Origin: Eubacterium sp. UBA4343
GTDB lineage: Bacteria; Bacillota; Clostridia; Lachnospirales; Lachnospiraceae
Assembly (NCBI GenBank): GCA_002394235.1
Contig: DGTF01000031.1
Span: forward strand, 1-42,754
DNA: 42,754 nucleotides
Direction of reading: 5' to 3'
Positions 34,834-42,754 of this stretch are shown here, in pieces. The notes below the pieces were generated by a model. The model was given only the letters and a program-made list of their open reading frames with translations, was not told where the DNA came from and did not search any database. Both the position numbers and the translations under genes were made by a program. Each line of letters starts with the position of its first letter. Within the stretch, counting starts at the first letter, position 1.

Positions 34834-36694
34834 AGCACACTCCTCCCCTGTAGACGCGGCATCCGCATCCGCTGCATCTCTGCCGGCAGTTCGGTGTGAT
34901 GATTCCCTCCTTGGCCCGCTTCCACTCCCGGATCAGAAAGTCCCGGCTGACCTGACAGTCCAGGAAATCCCACGGAAGCAGCTCGGAGGTGTCTCTCTCC
35001 CGCGCGGTATAGAAATACGGATCAATTCCGCACTCCCGGAAGCTTTCCTGCCATCTGTCCTCATCAAAATACTCTGTCCAGGCATCGAAGATCGCGCCTT
35101 TGCGGTAAGCTGTCTCGATTGCCTGAGCGACGCGCCGGTCTCCTCTTGCGAGGACACCCTCCAGGACCGAAATATACGCATCGTGATAGGTGTACCGGAT
35201 GCTCTTCTGGTTCGTCATCGCGCGAACCTCGTCCTTGACCATATGCGCCTTATCAAGGAATTCCTGCTCGCGGTCCATCCGTGCCCACTGAAAAGGCGTG
35301 AAGGGCTTTGGAACGAAGAACGAGCTGCTCGCGGTTATGCTGATTTTTCCCGTTCTCTCCTCCTTTGGAATATTGTCATAGTAGCACTCGGCCACCTTCT
35401 GACAGAGGTGCGCAATATCCTTGACATCCTCTTCATTCTCTCCCGGAAGTCCAAGCATGAAATAGAGCTTTACCTTGTTCCACCCGCCGCGGAACGCCTC
35501 GAGAGCGCCGCCAAGGATATCCTCCTCGGTGATGCCCTTGTTGATGACATCACGCATACGCTGTGACCCCGCCTCCGCAGCGAAGGTCAGGCTGCTCTTC
35601 TTTACATCCTGCACCTTTGACATCACATCGAGCGAGAAGGCATCGATTCTGAGAGACGGAAGCGATATGTTGATGCCCTTCTCGTTGCAGATCTGAATCA
35701 GGAAGCTCAGAAGCTCATTCAGCTGTGAGTAATCGCTGCTGGAAAGCGAGCTCAGGGAAATCTCATCATAGCCGGTATTTTTCAGCATCACCTCCGCCTG
35801 CCGTTTCAGACGCTCCACATTCTTCTCCCGAAGCGGACGGTAGATCATTCCCGCCTGGCAGAATCGACAGCCACGGATGCAGCCTCTCTGAATCTCCAGA
35901 ACGACCCGGTCCTGTGTGGCCTGAAGATACGGAACGATCGGCGCGTCCGGATAGGTCACTTCACTGAAATCCATGACGATCCGTTTACGCACCTTTTCCG
36001 GCACGCCATCCTCCGTCGGGGCGAAGGACGCAAGCGTCCCGTCCTCGTGATAGGACGCACGGTAAAACTGCGGCACATAAATTCCCTCGATACGGGAGGC
36101 TCGCAAAAGAAAATCCCGGCGGCTCATACCGGTTCTTTTTTTCTCCTGATACAGATCAAAAAGCTCGTCGTACGCGACCTCGCCCTCACCGATATAAAAC
36201 AGATCGAAGAATTCCGCGATCGGCTCCGGATTGTAGGTACAGGGGCCGCCGCCGATGACGATGGGCTCATCCTCTCCCCTGTCCGCGGCGTGAAGAGCAA
36301 TCCCGGACAGATCGAGGATCTGGAGAATGTTTGTATAACACATCTCGTATTGAATCGTGATTCCGAGAAAATCAAACGAGCGAACCGGTTCCTGAGACTC
36401 AAGGGCAAAAAGAGGGATCTTCTTCTCCCGCATGATCTTGTCCAGATCCGGCCATGGAGAATAGACTCTCTCGCACCAGACATCCTCTCGTTTATTAAAC
36501 ATATCATACAGGATTTGAATCCCCAGATGAGACATACCGATCTCGTAGACATCCGGGAAACACATACAGAAGCGAATCATCTTCTCCGGATCGAAAGATT
36601 CCGATTTGTCAACCGCATTCACCTCATTGCCGATATACCTGGCAGGCTTGTCAATTGACAGCAGAATTTCATCACTCAAAGCCAATCTTCTCAT
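34817..36694 (-). CDS. TIGR03960-type radical SAM protein with B12-binding-like N-terminus
   Basis: 625 aa. The N-terminal region (about 30-200; FCMCFPDVYEIGMSHLGIQI, GGGPCTYNPEPIAEFFD) resembles the cobalamin-binding Rossmann-like domain of B12 radical-SAM proteins. The radical SAM core carries RGCIRGCRFCQAG near residue 270, with the three cluster Cys spaced C-x3-C-x2-C. A Cys-rich tail (NCRQRCSGCGCRVYRGG) may hold another metal site. The true substrate is unknown. The gene pair (with TIGR03936) next to rng, rplU and rpmA suggests a ribosome or tRNA link, which is inference. AAAGGGTG precedes the ATG. Confidence 0.93.
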   Translation of the reverse strand: MRRLALSDEILLSIDKPARYIGNEVNAVDKSESFDPEKMIRFCMCFPDVYEIGMSHLGIQILYDMFNKREDVWCERVYSPWPDLDKIMREKKIPLFALESQEPVRSFDFLGITIQYEMCYTNILQILDLSGIALHAADRGEDEPIVIGGGPCTYNPEPIAEFFDLFYIGEGEVAYDELFDLYQEKKRTGMSRRDFLLRASRIEGIYVPQFYRASYHEDGTLASFAPTEDGVPEKVRKRIVMDFSEVTYPDAPIVPYLQATQDRVVLEIQRGCIRGCRFCQAGMIYRPLREKNVERLKRQAEVMLKNTGYDEISLSSLSSSDYSQLNELLSFLIQICNEKGINISLPSLRIDAFSLDVMSKVQDVKKSSLTFAAEAGSQRMRDVINKGITEEDILGGALEAFRGGWNKVKLYFMLGLPGENEEDVKDIAHLCQKVAECYYDNIPKEERTGKISITASSSFFVPKPFTPFQWARMDREQEFLDKAHMVKDEVRAMTNQKSIRYTYHDAYISVLEGVLARGDRRVAQAIETAYRKGAIFDAWTEYFDEDRWQESFRECGIDPYFYTARERDTSELLPWDFLDCQVSRDFLIREWKRAKEGIITPNCRQRCSGCGCRVYRGGVCYESQD

Positions 36695-36730
36695 ACATTC
36701 ACCCTTTAAATCGTTATATTTCGTTCAGGA

Positions 36731-36769
36731 AAAAACGAGATAAAACACGCTGTGCGAGTTTTATCTCGC
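36731..36769 (-). terminator. Terminator after the hydrogenase gene
   Basis: On the minus strand CGAGATAAAAC and GTTTTATCTCG form a perfect 11-bp stem with an 11-nt loop, followed by six T. A classic intrinsic terminator. Confidence 0.9.
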
Positions 36770-36887
36770 TATCGCGACGCTCGCCGCACACGAATACTTC
36801 GCATTCGGCTGCGGCTCACTGTTCGCGTAAATCCACCTGTCCGCGGGTCAGAACAGAATCTCTGACAGCCGCGGGCAGGCATGTAGT

Positions 36888-38426
36888 TTATTCGGCGCTT
36901 CCCTGACCGGCCGGCTTCTGCGTCCCGTCAACCGGCTGTTTCCGGGTGTCACGAATGATATCGTCCCGGAACATGGAGAATTTGTCCATCGGATAATTCT
37001 CAAGGTTCTTCAGCACCTTTCTGCCGTCCGCCTTCTTCAGCAGCTTCTCACGGTCCTTCATTATCTCGGCGGCGGTTACCTTGCGGGACGGACCGCCCAC
37101 GCAGCCGCCCGGACAGATCATGCCCTCGATGAAATCTTCCTGAAGTCTTCCGAACTTCAGCATCGTGAGTGCCTTCTTGCACTCCGGACCGCCCGCGGCT
37201 TTCAGAAGCCGGATACCTGAGGTATCCTCACCGCGCTCCTTCATGCACTCAATCACGGCATTCGCAACTCCGCCGGAGGTGGCGAATCTCTTACCGAAGA
37301 TGGAAGCCTCCTGATACGGATCGGTACAGGGCTTCAGCTCCACATCTTTGGAGCGTAAGAGCGCCGAGAACTCACCATAGGTCATGACATAATCTGCGTT
37401 TTCCGGCACACCCTCTACATCCGCTGCCTCGGATTTCTTCGCTACACAGGGTCCGAGGAAAACCGTCACGCATCCCGGATGCATGGCCTTGAGATATCGG
37501 GACACGGCGCACATCGGAGACACAACTGTGGACATATTGTTCTTGTACTGCTCCGGAAAATGTACCTTCAGCATATTGATAAAGGCGGAGCAGCAGGAAG
37601 TCGTCATCTTCCGTCCTTCCTTCAGAGCTTCACTCCACTCTTCAGACTCAAAGGCTGCCGTCATATCTGCTCCCAGGCCGACCTCGACCAGATCCTTGAA
37701 CCCGAGCTCCTTCACCGCCTGACGGACGGACCCCATTGTGATATCCGGTCCGTACTGACCCTCGGTCGCGGGCGCAACCATCGCATAGACTTCCTTTCCG
37801 GCCTTGATGTCACGGATGATGTCTACGAGATAGGATTTTGACGCGGGTGCGCCGAACGGGCAGGAATGAATGCAGAGCCCGCACTGAATACATTTCGAAT
37901 CATCAATGACGCAGATCCCGTACTCATCATAGGTAATGGCACCTACCGGGCAGGCCTTTTTGCAGGGCCGGACCAGATGAACGATCGCATTGTAGGGACA
38001 CGCCTCCGCACATTTTCCGCACTCCTTGCACTTTGTCGCGTCGATATGAGAACGATGCGCGCCCATATCGATCGCCCCGAATTTGCACGAGCTCTGGCAG
38101 GGCTGTCCCATACATTTGCGGCAGTTGTCGGTTACGGTATAGGCGGAAATCGGACACTCCTCACATGCCGGTCCGAGAACGCGCACAATATTCTTCGAGG
38201 TATCGTTCGGATCCGGGTTCTTGCCCTCCGCCATACGAATCCGGCGCTTGATCAGCTCGCGGTCTTTGTAGACGCAGCATCTGTATTTTGCAAGAGGTCC
38301 CGGACTCAGCTTCAGGATCAGCTTTTCCTTGCCGTCCTCATCCAGCTCGTCGTTCCAGGCGAGCCTCGCCGTTTCCTCAAGAATCTTATGCTTCAGCTGA
38401 ATCAGATTTTCATCATTTGTAACCAT
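36888..38426 (-). CDS. [FeFe] hydrogenase with N-terminal ferredoxin domains (group B-like)
   Basis: 512 aa. About 190 N-terminal residues hold several Fe-S motifs (CEECPISAYTVTDNCRKCMGQPC, CKECGKCAEACP, CIQCGLCIHSCP). The H-cluster domain follows with L1 TTSCCSAF near 275, L2 LGPCVAKKSE near 325 and L3 EGMICPGGCVGGPSRK near 439. TSCCSAF in place of TSCCPxW, and GPCVAKK in place of MPCxxKxxE, point to group B or a related soluble class. It would couple reduced ferredoxin to H2. No maturation genes (hydE, hydF, hydG) are nearby. AAAGGATG precedes the ATG. Confidence 0.92.
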   Translation of the reverse strand: MVTNDENLIQLKHKILEETARLAWNDELDEDGKEKLILKLSPGPLAKYRCCVYKDRELIKRRIRMAEGKNPDPNDTSKNIVRVLGPACEECPISAYTVTDNCRKCMGQPCQSSCKFGAIDMGAHRSHIDATKCKECGKCAEACPYNAIVHLVRPCKKACPVGAITYDEYGICVIDDSKCIQCGLCIHSCPFGAPASKSYLVDIIRDIKAGKEVYAMVAPATEGQYGPDITMGSVRQAVKELGFKDLVEVGLGADMTAAFESEEWSEALKEGRKMTTSCCSAFINMLKVHFPEQYKNNMSTVVSPMCAVSRYLKAMHPGCVTVFLGPCVAKKSEAADVEGVPENADYVMTYGEFSALLRSKDVELKPCTDPYQEASIFGKRFATSGGVANAVIECMKERGEDTSGIRLLKAAGGPECKKALTMLKFGRLQEDFIEGMICPGGCVGGPSRKVTAAEIMKDREKLLKKADGRKVLKNLENYPMDKFSMFRDDIIRDTRKQPVDGTQKPAGQGSAE

Positions 38427-38638
38427 ACCACATACATCCTTTCCAATTTTAGGTCAAGTTCAAACTCACAAAGAACACTAACAGAGGAACGGATTCAACC
38501 GCATGATCCGCCCCGCCAATTCTCCGAAAATAGTCTCCGCACCGGGAGAATTGTACTCTTTTTATACGCACGCACGGGCCCCTGCATTCGGAAGATATAC
38601 ATATTATGTAAGCCCCAATGCTCTGTGCAGCGCTACAT

Positions 38639-38723
38639 ACTGTATAAGCTGCGGATTGTATACAGTCTCTTACACACGCTTCGCGCGTGACGATCCTGTC
38701 TGCGTTTTCGAAGAGCTTATACA
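38639..38723. repeat. Inverted-repeat region in the hydrogenase/hicB gap
   Basis: ACTGTATA (38639-38646) and TATACAGT (38659-38666) form one hairpin. TGTATAAGCT (38641-38650) also pairs perfectly with AGCTTATACA at 38714-38723. The core reads CAATCCGCAGCTTATACAGT on the minus strand, a motif found in three other gaps. Within the same gap, CAATTCTCC (38517-38525) and GGAGAATTG (38545-38553) form another stem. No ORF is supported between 38427 and 39008. Confidence 0.5.
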
Positions 38724-38874
38724 CTAATCTTACTATTTTTGGAAGGCTGATTCAACCGGTACCCTTCTGTGCGGACAAATGTTCTTTGAAAAATACACCT
38801 CATTGTTTTTCTTTGTGTTTTCTTTTGTTTTCTTTTTCCGGTTCGTCCATGTTTTCTTTTTTCAGCGGATTTGC

Positions 38875-38955
38875 TATAATATAGCGGCCCGTATAATAGC
38901 GGCCAGAATAATTGCAGCCCGTATAATAGTGACCCGTGAAATAGCGGCCCGTGTA
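38875..38955 (+). repeat. Five 15-bp tandem repeats with embedded -10-like TATAAT
   Basis: Perfectly phased units at 38881, 38896, 38911, 38926 and 38941 follow the pattern ATAGCGGCCCGTATA, with one to four differences per unit. TATAAT occurs just before the array (38875-38880, with extended TGC) and at two unit junctions (38892-38897, 38922-38927). The array lies about 55 bp upstream of the HicB-like start, which suggests operator or iteron-like binding sites. Confidence 0.8.
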
Positions 38956-38972
38956 ATTCGTGCCGCTATTTT
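38939..38972 (+). terminator. Hairpin with short T-run before the HicB-like gene
   Basis: AAATAGCGGC (38939-38948), inside the last 15-bp repeat, pairs perfectly with GCCGCTATTT (38962-38971), leaving TTTT at the 3' edge. It may be an attenuator or simply an extension of the repeat operator. It ends 37 nt before the ATG at 39009. Confidence 0.45.
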
Positions 38973-39008
38973 AGGAATGTTTGATTCACGTATGATTTGG
39001 AGGTAAAG

Positions 39009-39290
39009 ATGAAGTTTTATTATCCCGTTATTGTAAAGAAAACCGAAAACGGCTATCACGCGAAGTTTGCTGATCTTGAGATGTGTGAGGCAGACGGCGA
39101 TACCCTTGACGAGGTGCTCGACAACGCGAAGGATGCCGCCTACAACTGGATTGAGGCGGAGTTTCAGGAGCCGGATCCGCAGCTTCCTCCCTCTTCCGAT
39201 AAAGCGGATCTCGAGGCGGAAGCCGCGGAAGGCGAGATTGTCCGGGAGATTCTCATCACCTACCGGATGATGGAGGGATGGGAGGAGTAA
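39009..39290 (+). CDS. HicB-like solitary antitoxin-type protein
   Basis: About 93 aa. The ATG at 39009 has GGAGGTAAAG directly before it. The sequence FYYPVIVKKTENGYHAKFADLEMCEADGDTLDEVLDNAKDAAYNWIEAE follows the HicB partial RNase H-like fold (strands with a DLxxCxxxGDTLxEAxxNAxxA pattern). No HicA toxin (short, with a GSH motif) is encoded on either side, and the C-terminus lacks a recognisable ribbon-helix-helix. It is probably an orphan HicB-family protein of unknown role. It sits behind an unusual 15-bp repeat array. Confidence 0.8.
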   Translation: MKFYYPVIVKKTENGYHAKFADLEMCEADGDTLDEVLDNAKDAAYNWIEAEFQEPDPQLPPSSDKADLEAEAAEGEIVREILITYRMMEGWEE

Positions 39291-39364
39291 ACCCGATACG
39301 ATATATCGTTCCACAAACTGTATAAGCTACGCTACGGATTGTTCCTTGTTTCGCACTCCTGCTG

Positions 39365-40024
39365 TCAATATCCCCTGTCGCTGCTCAGCATATACAGGAG
39401 GGCGTTGCAGATGCAGGCGGCGATATTGCTCCCGCCTTTGCGCCCTCTTGCTACGATGTATGGCACATCGGTCTGCATGATCAGCTCCTTCGACTGCACA
39501 ACATTCACAAAGCCGACCGGAACGCCGATGATGAGCTCCGGCTTCACCGTCCCATTCTCGATCATCTCATACAGGCGCACCAGCGCCGTCGGCGCGTTTC
39601 CCACCGCGAAAATAAGCTTCCGGTCCAACCTGGCAGCTTTTTCCATACATACCGCGGCGCGGGTGACGCCCCGTTTTTTCGCCTCTTCCGCTACATCCGG
39701 ATCGGACATAAAGCACAGTGCCTCTCCTCCGTACCGGGCAAGCGCGTGCTTGTTGATTCCCGAGTGCGCCATATGCGTGTCCGTAACAATGCTCGCGCCG
39801 CCGCGGATCGCATCCAGCGCTTTTTCCACGACGTTCTCTGAGAAGCAGAGATTCTCAGCGTAATCAAAATCCGCGCTGGTATGGATACACCGCTTCACAA
39901 TCAGCTCCGTTCCGGGTATCAGCAGACGATTCTTCTCTCCAAGTTCCTCCGTGATGATTTCGAAGCTTCGCTTCTCAATATCCATCGGCTTCACATTTTC
40001 CAGTTCGATCTTTACTTCTGACAT
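39365..40024 (-). CDS. cbiC: Cobalt-precorrin-8 methylmutase
   Basis: About 219 aa. It moves the methyl group from C11 to C12 to form cobyrinate in the anaerobic B12 pathway. Typical blocks are MDIEKRSFEIITEEL, the catalytic His in KRCIHTSADFDYAENL, GASIVTDTHMAHSGIN, AVGNAPTALVRLYEMIENG, IIGVPVGFVNVVQSKE and ARGRKGGSNIAACICNALLYM. The start is set at MSEVKIEL, with AAGGATGGG about 10 nt before it. A longer frame would overlap cbiP by 14 bp. Confidence 0.95.
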   Translation of the reverse strand: MSEVKIELENVKPMDIEKRSFEIITEELGEKNRLLIPGTELIVKRCIHTSADFDYAENLCFSENVVEKALDAIRGGASIVTDTHMAHSGINKHALARYGGEALCFMSDPDVAEEAKKRGVTRAAVCMEKAARLDRKLIFAVGNAPTALVRLYEMIENGTVKPELIIGVPVGFVNVVQSKELIMQTDVPYIVARGRKGGSNIAACICNALLYMLSSDRGY

Positions 40025-40070
40025 ATCGGTAATTCCCATCCTTTTCGATAAAACCTGCACCATTATATAA

Positions 40071-41588
40071 TCACACGCCGGCATCCAGAATCCTGTAGAT
40101 TTTTTTCAGATCCATGTTCCTGCGAAGCTCCTCCGCCAGAATGTCATACTGACTTTCCTTAAAGGTCTGATAATCCACGCCCGTCATATCCGAGGTGTCC
40201 ATTCCTTTCCTTTGTCCCAGAGCCTCCACAATTCTGTCGGCTACCATTTCCCGGTCGAAGACGCTGTGGACATAGGTTCCATATACGTTTCCCTGCTGAG
40301 CGCCGTCCTGTTTTTCGGCCGCGCCCTCCACATTCGTATCCCGGATATGCACCGTCGGCACTGCATTCTCGTTCAGAGTGCTGACACCCATATGGATCTC
40401 ATATCCCTCGATTGCCGTCCCGGACAGGTTTTTCAGAGCACCCTGCAGCTGTCCGAAGTTTCCTTCCACACGGGTGCGGGTTTTTTCTCCCGCAAAAACA
40501 GTGTGCATCGGAAGAAGGCCCATTCCCTTGATGGAACCGCCGTTTTCAACGCCAAGAGGATCGGAAAGCGTCTCCCCGAGCATCTGATATCCGCCGCAGA
40601 CGCCGAAAATCACGGTGCCCTCCGAAGCCGCCTTCAGGACAGCCGCCTCCAGACCGTTCTGTCTCATCCAGAGAAGGTCTTCCATGGTATTTTTGGTGCC
40701 GGGAAGAATGATCATATCGGGATTTTTCAGCTCCGACACCCGATCCACATACCGAAGAGAGACACCCTTCATCTTTTCAAATGGATTGAAGTCTGTGAAA
40801 TTTGAAATCCGGGGTGTGCGGATGACCGCAATATCAATCGCGGCGACGGTCTGACTGCCCGAGAACCGCTCAGTGAGGCTGTCCTCATCCTCCACCTCGA
40901 TGTGAAGGTAGGGAGCGACACCGACAACCGGAATCCCGGATCTTTCTTCCAGCATCCGGATCCCCGGATCCAGAATGGTCCGGTCTCCCCGGAACTTGTT
41001 GATTACAAGTCCCTTTACCATCTTCCTCTCGTCTTCTTCCAGGAGCTCAACCGTTCCGATCAGCTGCGCAAAAACGCCGCCACGGTCAATGTCACCGACC
41101 AGAAGAACCGGCGCACCGGCGATTTTCGCCATTCCCATATTAACGAAACAGTCGGCATCCTTCAGATTGATTTCCGCAGGGCTTCCGGCGCCCTCAATCA
41201 CGATGATATCGTTCTCCGCGGCGAGGGATTCGTAAGCCTTTCTGACCTCCGGGATCAGGTTCGGCTTATAGCGGAAATATTCCCTGGCATCCATGTTCCC
41301 CAGGACCTCCCCGTTTACGATGACCTGAGATCCGGTGTCATTCGTGGGCTTTAGGAGAATCGGGTTCATCCGCACATCCGGCTCCACGCCGGCGCACTCC
41401 GCCTGCATCACCTGCGCCCGTCCCATCTCCAGGCCCTGGCGCGTGATAAAGGAATTCAGCGCCATATTCTGCGCCTTGAACGGCGCCACCCTGTATCCGT
41501 CCTGCCTGAAAATGCGGCACAGTCCCGCGGCGATCAGGCTCTTCCCGGCGTTGGACATTGTGCCCTGAATCATAATTGCTTTTGCCAT
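40071..41588 (-). CDS. cbiP/cobQ: Cobyric acid synthase (glutamine-hydrolysing)
   Basis: About 505 aa. It amidates four side chains of adenosylcobyrinate diamide. The N-terminal synthetase domain begins [20 protein letters not shown] (P-loop-like) and includes [12 protein letters not shown] and [11 protein letters not shown]. The C-terminal glutaminase has the nucleophile Cys in [11 protein letters not shown] and His in [22 protein letters not shown] precedes the ATG. It is 12 bp behind cobD, in the same operon. Confidence 0.96.
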   Translation of the reverse strand: MAKAIMIQGTMSNAGKSLIAAGLCRIFRQDGYRVAPFKAQNMALNSFITRQGLEMGRAQVMQAECAGVEPDVRMNPILLKPTNDTGSQVIVNGEVLGNMDAREYFRYKPNLIPEVRKAYESLAAENDIIVIEGAGSPAEINLKDADCFVNMGMAKIAGAPVLLVGDIDRGGVFAQLIGTVELLEEDERKMVKGLVINKFRGDRTILDPGIRMLEERSGIPVVGVAPYLHIEVEDEDSLTERFSGSQTVAAIDIAVIRTPRISNFTDFNPFEKMKGVSLRYVDRVSELKNPDMIILPGTKNTMEDLLWMRQNGLEAAVLKAASEGTVIFGVCGGYQMLGETLSDPLGVENGGSIKGMGLLPMHTVFAGEKTRTRVEGNFGQLQGALKNLSGTAIEGYEIHMGVSTLNENAVPTVHIRDTNVEGAAEKQDGAQQGNVYGTYVHSVFDREMVADRIVEALGQRKGMDTSDMTGVDYQTFKESQYDILAEELRRNMDLKKIYRILDAGV

Positions 41589-41600
41589 AATCAAATCCTC

Positions 41601-42683
41601 TTATCTGATGTCTTCTGATGTCTCTGTATCCCTGCGTTCAATCATCCGCCGGGTCATTCCAAGTGCTTCAATCAGCCTTTCGTTGTCCGGATGCAGCCGC
41701 ACCGCGATGCGGTAATACCCGTTTCCAAGATTGTGATAGTTGGAGCAGTCCCGGATCATAATCCCGTACGGCAGAAGCTTTTCGGAAAGCCCTTCCTCTC
41801 CCTTGAAGAAGATGTAATTCGCGCAGGAATCAAATACCTGAAATCCGAGCTCTTTCAACGACCTTTTCAGATAGGTCCGCTCCTTACGCACAACGGCTCT
41901 TGCCTTCTCCACGTATTCCTCCTCGTGAAGCGCTGCCGTTCCCGCCTTCTGTGCCGGAATCGAGACATTCCATGGCTGCACCGCCGAACGCATCCGGGAC
42001 AGAAGATCCTCATCCGACGTCATCCCATACCCGAGCCGAAGACCGGCCATCGCGTACCGCTTGGTAAACGCCTTCAGAATAAAGATTTCCGGCTCCTCCT
42101 CCAGATACCCCCTGACTGTCAGACGCTCCGGATTATCACAAAAATCCTGGAAGCATTCATCCACAAAAAGCCTCACGCCCCTTGCCCGGCAGGTTCGGAT
42201 AATCTCCCGCATCAGCGCCGGATCAACAGGAATGCCGGTCGGATTGTTCGGATTACAGAGAACGGCAACGTCCAGATCCTCGGTAATCGCTTCCGTGAAA
42301 TCCCGCGTCAGACGGTAACCATCGGACTCCCGCAGAGAATAGAGCCGCACCGCGCATCCGGTGCTTTTCAGTGCCTGCTCATATTCCGCAAAGGTCGGGG
42401 CAAGGATGAGTGCCTGTTTCGGCCGCTGCGCCCAGGCATACGCAAAAATCACCTCCGCCGCGCCGTTTCCGCAGAACAGATACTCCTCCGGCACCTTCTC
42501 GTATGCAGACAAGGCACGGATCAGCTCCTCCTGCCGCACATCGGGGTAATGGCAGATCTCCGTCATGCTCTCCTGTGCCGCGCGGATCACGCGCTCCGGT
42601 GTCCCGAGCGGATTCATATTTGATGAAAAATCAATGACGCCGGGATGCCGGTAGACATCCCCGCCATGTACTGTCTTAATCAT
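41601..42683 (-). CDS. cobD: L-threonine-O-3-phosphate decarboxylase (CobD type)
   Basis: 360 aa, a PLP enzyme of aminotransferase fold class I. It forms (R)-1-amino-2-propanol O-phosphate, the cobalamin side-chain linker. Motifs include HGGDVYRHPGVIDFSSNMNPLG, CNPNNPTG, VDECFQDF and the PLP-binding Lys near residue 210 in KAFTKRYAMAGLRLGYG. HGG-Y at the N-terminus and the B12 neighbours favour CobD over histidinol-phosphate aminotransferase. The start ATG overlaps the stop of the upstream gene (ATGA). The stop codon is followed by tandem TCTGATGTCT x2 inside the last codons. Confidence 0.93.
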   Translation of the reverse strand: MIKTVHGGDVYRHPGVIDFSSNMNPLGTPERVIRAAQESMTEICHYPDVRQEELIRALSAYEKVPEEYLFCGNGAAEVIFAYAWAQRPKQALILAPTFAEYEQALKSTGCAVRLYSLRESDGYRLTRDFTEAITEDLDVAVLCNPNNPTGIPVDPALMREIIRTCRARGVRLFVDECFQDFCDNPERLTVRGYLEEEPEIFILKAFTKRYAMAGLRLGYGMTSDEDLLSRMRSAVQPWNVSIPAQKAGTAALHEEEYVEKARAVVRKERTYLKRSLKELGFQVFDSCANYIFFKGEEGLSEKLLPYGIMIRDCSNYHNLGNGYYRIAVRLHPDNERLIEALGMTRRMIERRDTETSEDIR

Positions 42684-42754
42684 TCCTTCACCTCTCCCGC
42701 CAGCCCGAAATCATCACCTGCACCAAGCTCCGACTGTCCGGCCATTCCTTTCCG
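42680..42754 (-). CDS. 3' end of a gene upstream of cobD (cut by window edge)
   Basis: On the minus strand a frame is open from the window edge to a TGA at 42682-42680 that overlaps the cobD ATG (ATGA). Its visible end is ELGAGDDFGLAGEVKE. By context it is probably another cobalamin gene, but the residues present do not identify it. Confidence 0.5.
   Translation of the reverse strand, partial: RKGMAGQSELGAGDDFGLAGEVKE

Noticed and set aside
38881..38955. The 15-bp tandem array read as a CRISPR array
   Set aside because: Units are contiguous with no spacers, and no cas genes are present.
38874..39314. Minus-strand ORF over the hicB-like gene with an Ala-Ile-Arg repeat tail
   Set aside because: It is antisense to a gene with a clear start site. 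The repetitive tail is only the 15-bp array translated.

Overview
The window looks like the chromosome of an anaerobic, Gram-positive gut-type Firmicute, most likely Clostridia/Lachnospiraceae. The grounds are: consensus AGGAGG ribosome-binding sites; an L27 with the Firmicute N-terminal extension next to its Prp protease; the order radical-SAM pair, rng, rplU, prp, rpmA, obg, yhbY, nadD, yqeK, rsfS; an [FeFe] hydrogenase; SLH and NlpC/P60 wall proteins; a divergent lexA/yneA-like pair; and anaerobic cobalamin genes. The taxonomy is inference; there is no rRNA in the window.

Layout. (1) 1-3.1 kb: the end of an unknown gene overlapping a secreted CHAP/Ig-like/SLH protein, then on the minus strand a tyrosine recombinase, a 48-bp near-perfect palindrome and a small unknown gene. 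(2) 3.3-13.2 kb: glpK with its own promoter and leader terminator; a minus-strand glycoside operon (GPH symporter, GH3 beta-glucosidase, GH78 alpha-L-rhamnosidase); and a divergent AraC-family regulator with paired direct repeats between the promoters. (3) 13.2-19.2 kb: an AGCS amino-acid symporter, the glycerol-3-phosphate antiterminator GlpP (probably acting on the glpK leader 10 kb away), an unknown protein, an SH3/NlpC-P60 wall hydrolase and a Ser-rich lipoprotein. (4) 19.8-23.7 kb: lexA and a yneA-like SOS division inhibitor sharing a regulatory region with four LexA boxes, an IscB/omega-RNA (HEARO) mobile element, and an alkyltransferase-like DNA repair gene. (5) 23.7-36.7 kb: the minus-strand ribosome/GTPase housekeeping cluster, with a DUF1275 membrane protein, DegV and a CPBP protease interspersed. 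(6) 36.9-42.75 kb: a multi-ferredoxin [FeFe] hydrogenase, a solitary HicB-like protein behind a 15-bp tandem repeat array, and a cobalamin operon (cobD, cbiP/cobQ, cbiC, plus one cut-off gene).

The most interesting item is the IscB element at about 21.44-23.23 kb. It has a complete structured RNA upstream (several hairpins and a possible pseudoknot), an ORF with intact PLMP, RuvC-I/II/III and HNH motifs, and a right-end hairpin, but no TnpA transposase. The ORF carries a one-base frameshift near 22,923 that separates the C-terminal domain from the nuclease. Other items worth attention are the recombinase-linked palindrome, the 15-bp promoter-like repeats before the HicB-like gene, a dispersed intergenic motif (AATCCGTAGCTTATACAGT), and several short tandem duplications lying across stop codons.
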